NCBI GenBank assembly: GCA_903893785.1
Contig: CAITNQ010000160.1
Coordinates: forward strand, 1 to 64,000
Reading direction: 5' to 3'
DNA: 64,000 nt
Source: an uncultured Gemmatimonadota bacterium
GTDB taxonomy: Bacteria; Latescibacterota; UBA2968; UBA8231
The notes under the pieces are model-generated. The model was not told the origin of the DNA and searched no databases. It saw nothing but the letters and a program-made list of their open reading frames with translations. The translations under genes and the position numbers were made by a program. Each line of letters begins with the position of its first letter. Position 1 is the first letter of the stretch. Positions 63,597 through 64,000 of the stretch are shown here, piece by piece.

Positions 63597-64000
63597 TTAC
63601 GGCGACGGGGGAGAGGGCGCGTTGCCCTCGGATAGCGGCCCGACCAGGTAAGCCTCCAGAGCGGCAGCCGCGGCGGCATGGCCGGCGGCCGTCCAGTGGC
63701 CTTCCAGGGTGTTGAAGAGAAGCTCCGGTGACCTGGCTTTGGCCTGTTCGAAGGCTGCCTGCAGGTCGATCCACGGGATCCCGGCGGTGTGGCAGTGCTG
63801 GCGGAGATACTCCTCCAGACCTTGCTGCGAGACGCAAGTCGTCGCCGGCCAGCCATACAGAGGGTGCTGCTTCCCGGCCCGCACCTCGTCGGTCCAGGCG
63901 AAACCCGAGGGCACCAGGCACGCCGACATGGCGACGCCGCGGTCGCCCAGGTAGCGATGCAGCGAGCGTACCACCTCCGCTGTCTGGTCGACGTTACGTC
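63597..64000 (-). CDS. C-terminal part of an SGNH/AlgX-like hydrolase (runs off the right edge)
   Basis: At least 134 codons open to the window end, no start within view that is convincing. The last part reads NTLEGHWTAAGHAAAAAALE, with the D/N-x-x-H pattern of the SGNH (GDSL-type) catalytic histidine, after VDQTAEVVRSLHRYLGDRGV and SACLVPSGF, the usual strand before it. Members related to AlgX or DltD modify O-acetyl groups of polysaccharides. The stop is 11 bp before the isomerase ATG, so the two are likely one operon. The nucleophile serine is outside the window. Confidence 0.65.
   Translation of the reverse strand, partial: RNVDQTAEVVRSLHRYLGDRGVAMSACLVPSGFAWTDEVRAGKQHPLYGWPATTCVSQQGLEEYLRQHCHTAGIPWIDLQAAFEQAKARSPELLFNTLEGHWTAAGHAAAAAALEAYLVGPLSEGNAPSPPSP

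Overview
The window is a 64 kb piece of a high-GC bacterial chromosome. Several markers point to a Gram-negative, diderm, flagellated member of the Fibrobacteres-Chlorobi-Bacteroidetes (FCB) side of the tree. These are a very large SprA/Sov-type outer-membrane secretion protein, LptF and LptG, FliG, a LysM amidase, and a dense set of uncharacterised glycan-catabolism genes. A Latescibacterota-like or Gemmatimonadota-like genome would fit. This placement is inference from gene content; there is no rRNA here.

Left part (1-36.6 kb): accessory, catabolic. A minus-strand operon (6819 to 331) encodes a stand-alone adenylation-carrier-thioesterase enzyme, an aldehyde dehydrogenase fused to an iron-type alcohol dehydrogenase, and an MFS transporter. 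It looks like a small unit for activating and inter-converting an unknown carboxylic acid, aldehyde and alcohol. Next come a DUF4914 P-loop protein, a SOUL heme-binding-type protein, two GH20-like paralogues, a putative glycosyltransferase-methyltransferase fusion, an alpha-L-fucosidase (GH29), an EamA transporter, a sialidase (GH33), an internally duplicated papain-like/C39-like protein, an aldo-keto reductase, two uroporphyrinogen-decarboxylase-like proteins, a GH42-like enzyme and an alpha/beta hydrolase. None of the glycosidases shows a signal peptide. The region holds gene debris: a repeated C-terminal fragment near 14.2-14.4 kb, a near-identical copy of part of the C39-like gene at 23.8 kb, a glycosidase-type C-terminal stub at 30.8 kb, a broken VapBC toxin-antitoxin pair and an IS1380-type transposase remnant. 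Long GC-rich spacers separate the genes.

Boundary (36.65-36.82 kb): a complete tRNA-Asp(GTC) with a good promoter and a strong terminator. The VapBC and transposase remnants lie directly beyond its terminator.

Right part (36.86-62.7 kb): mostly core functions. An operon holds an ATP-grasp-like protein, larE and def. Across a divergent promoter with a perfect 13-bp palindrome lie an SDR and a Gfo/Idh oxidoreductase. Then follow a seven-LysM amidase, fliG, a PAS-domain protein, a helical-repeat protein, lptG/lptF, divergently sprA (2,116 codons), and a tightly packed plus-strand run comEA - pilM-like - pilN-like - coaD - obgE - dprA. The window ends with a minus-strand sugar-phosphate isomerase/epimerase and the 3' part of an SGNH-like hydrolase.

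Several promoters share the same form (TTGCCC, TTGCCG, TTGAAC or TTGACA, a 17-nt spacer, then TATGTT, TATTAT or TAGTTT). This supports several of the start choices made here.
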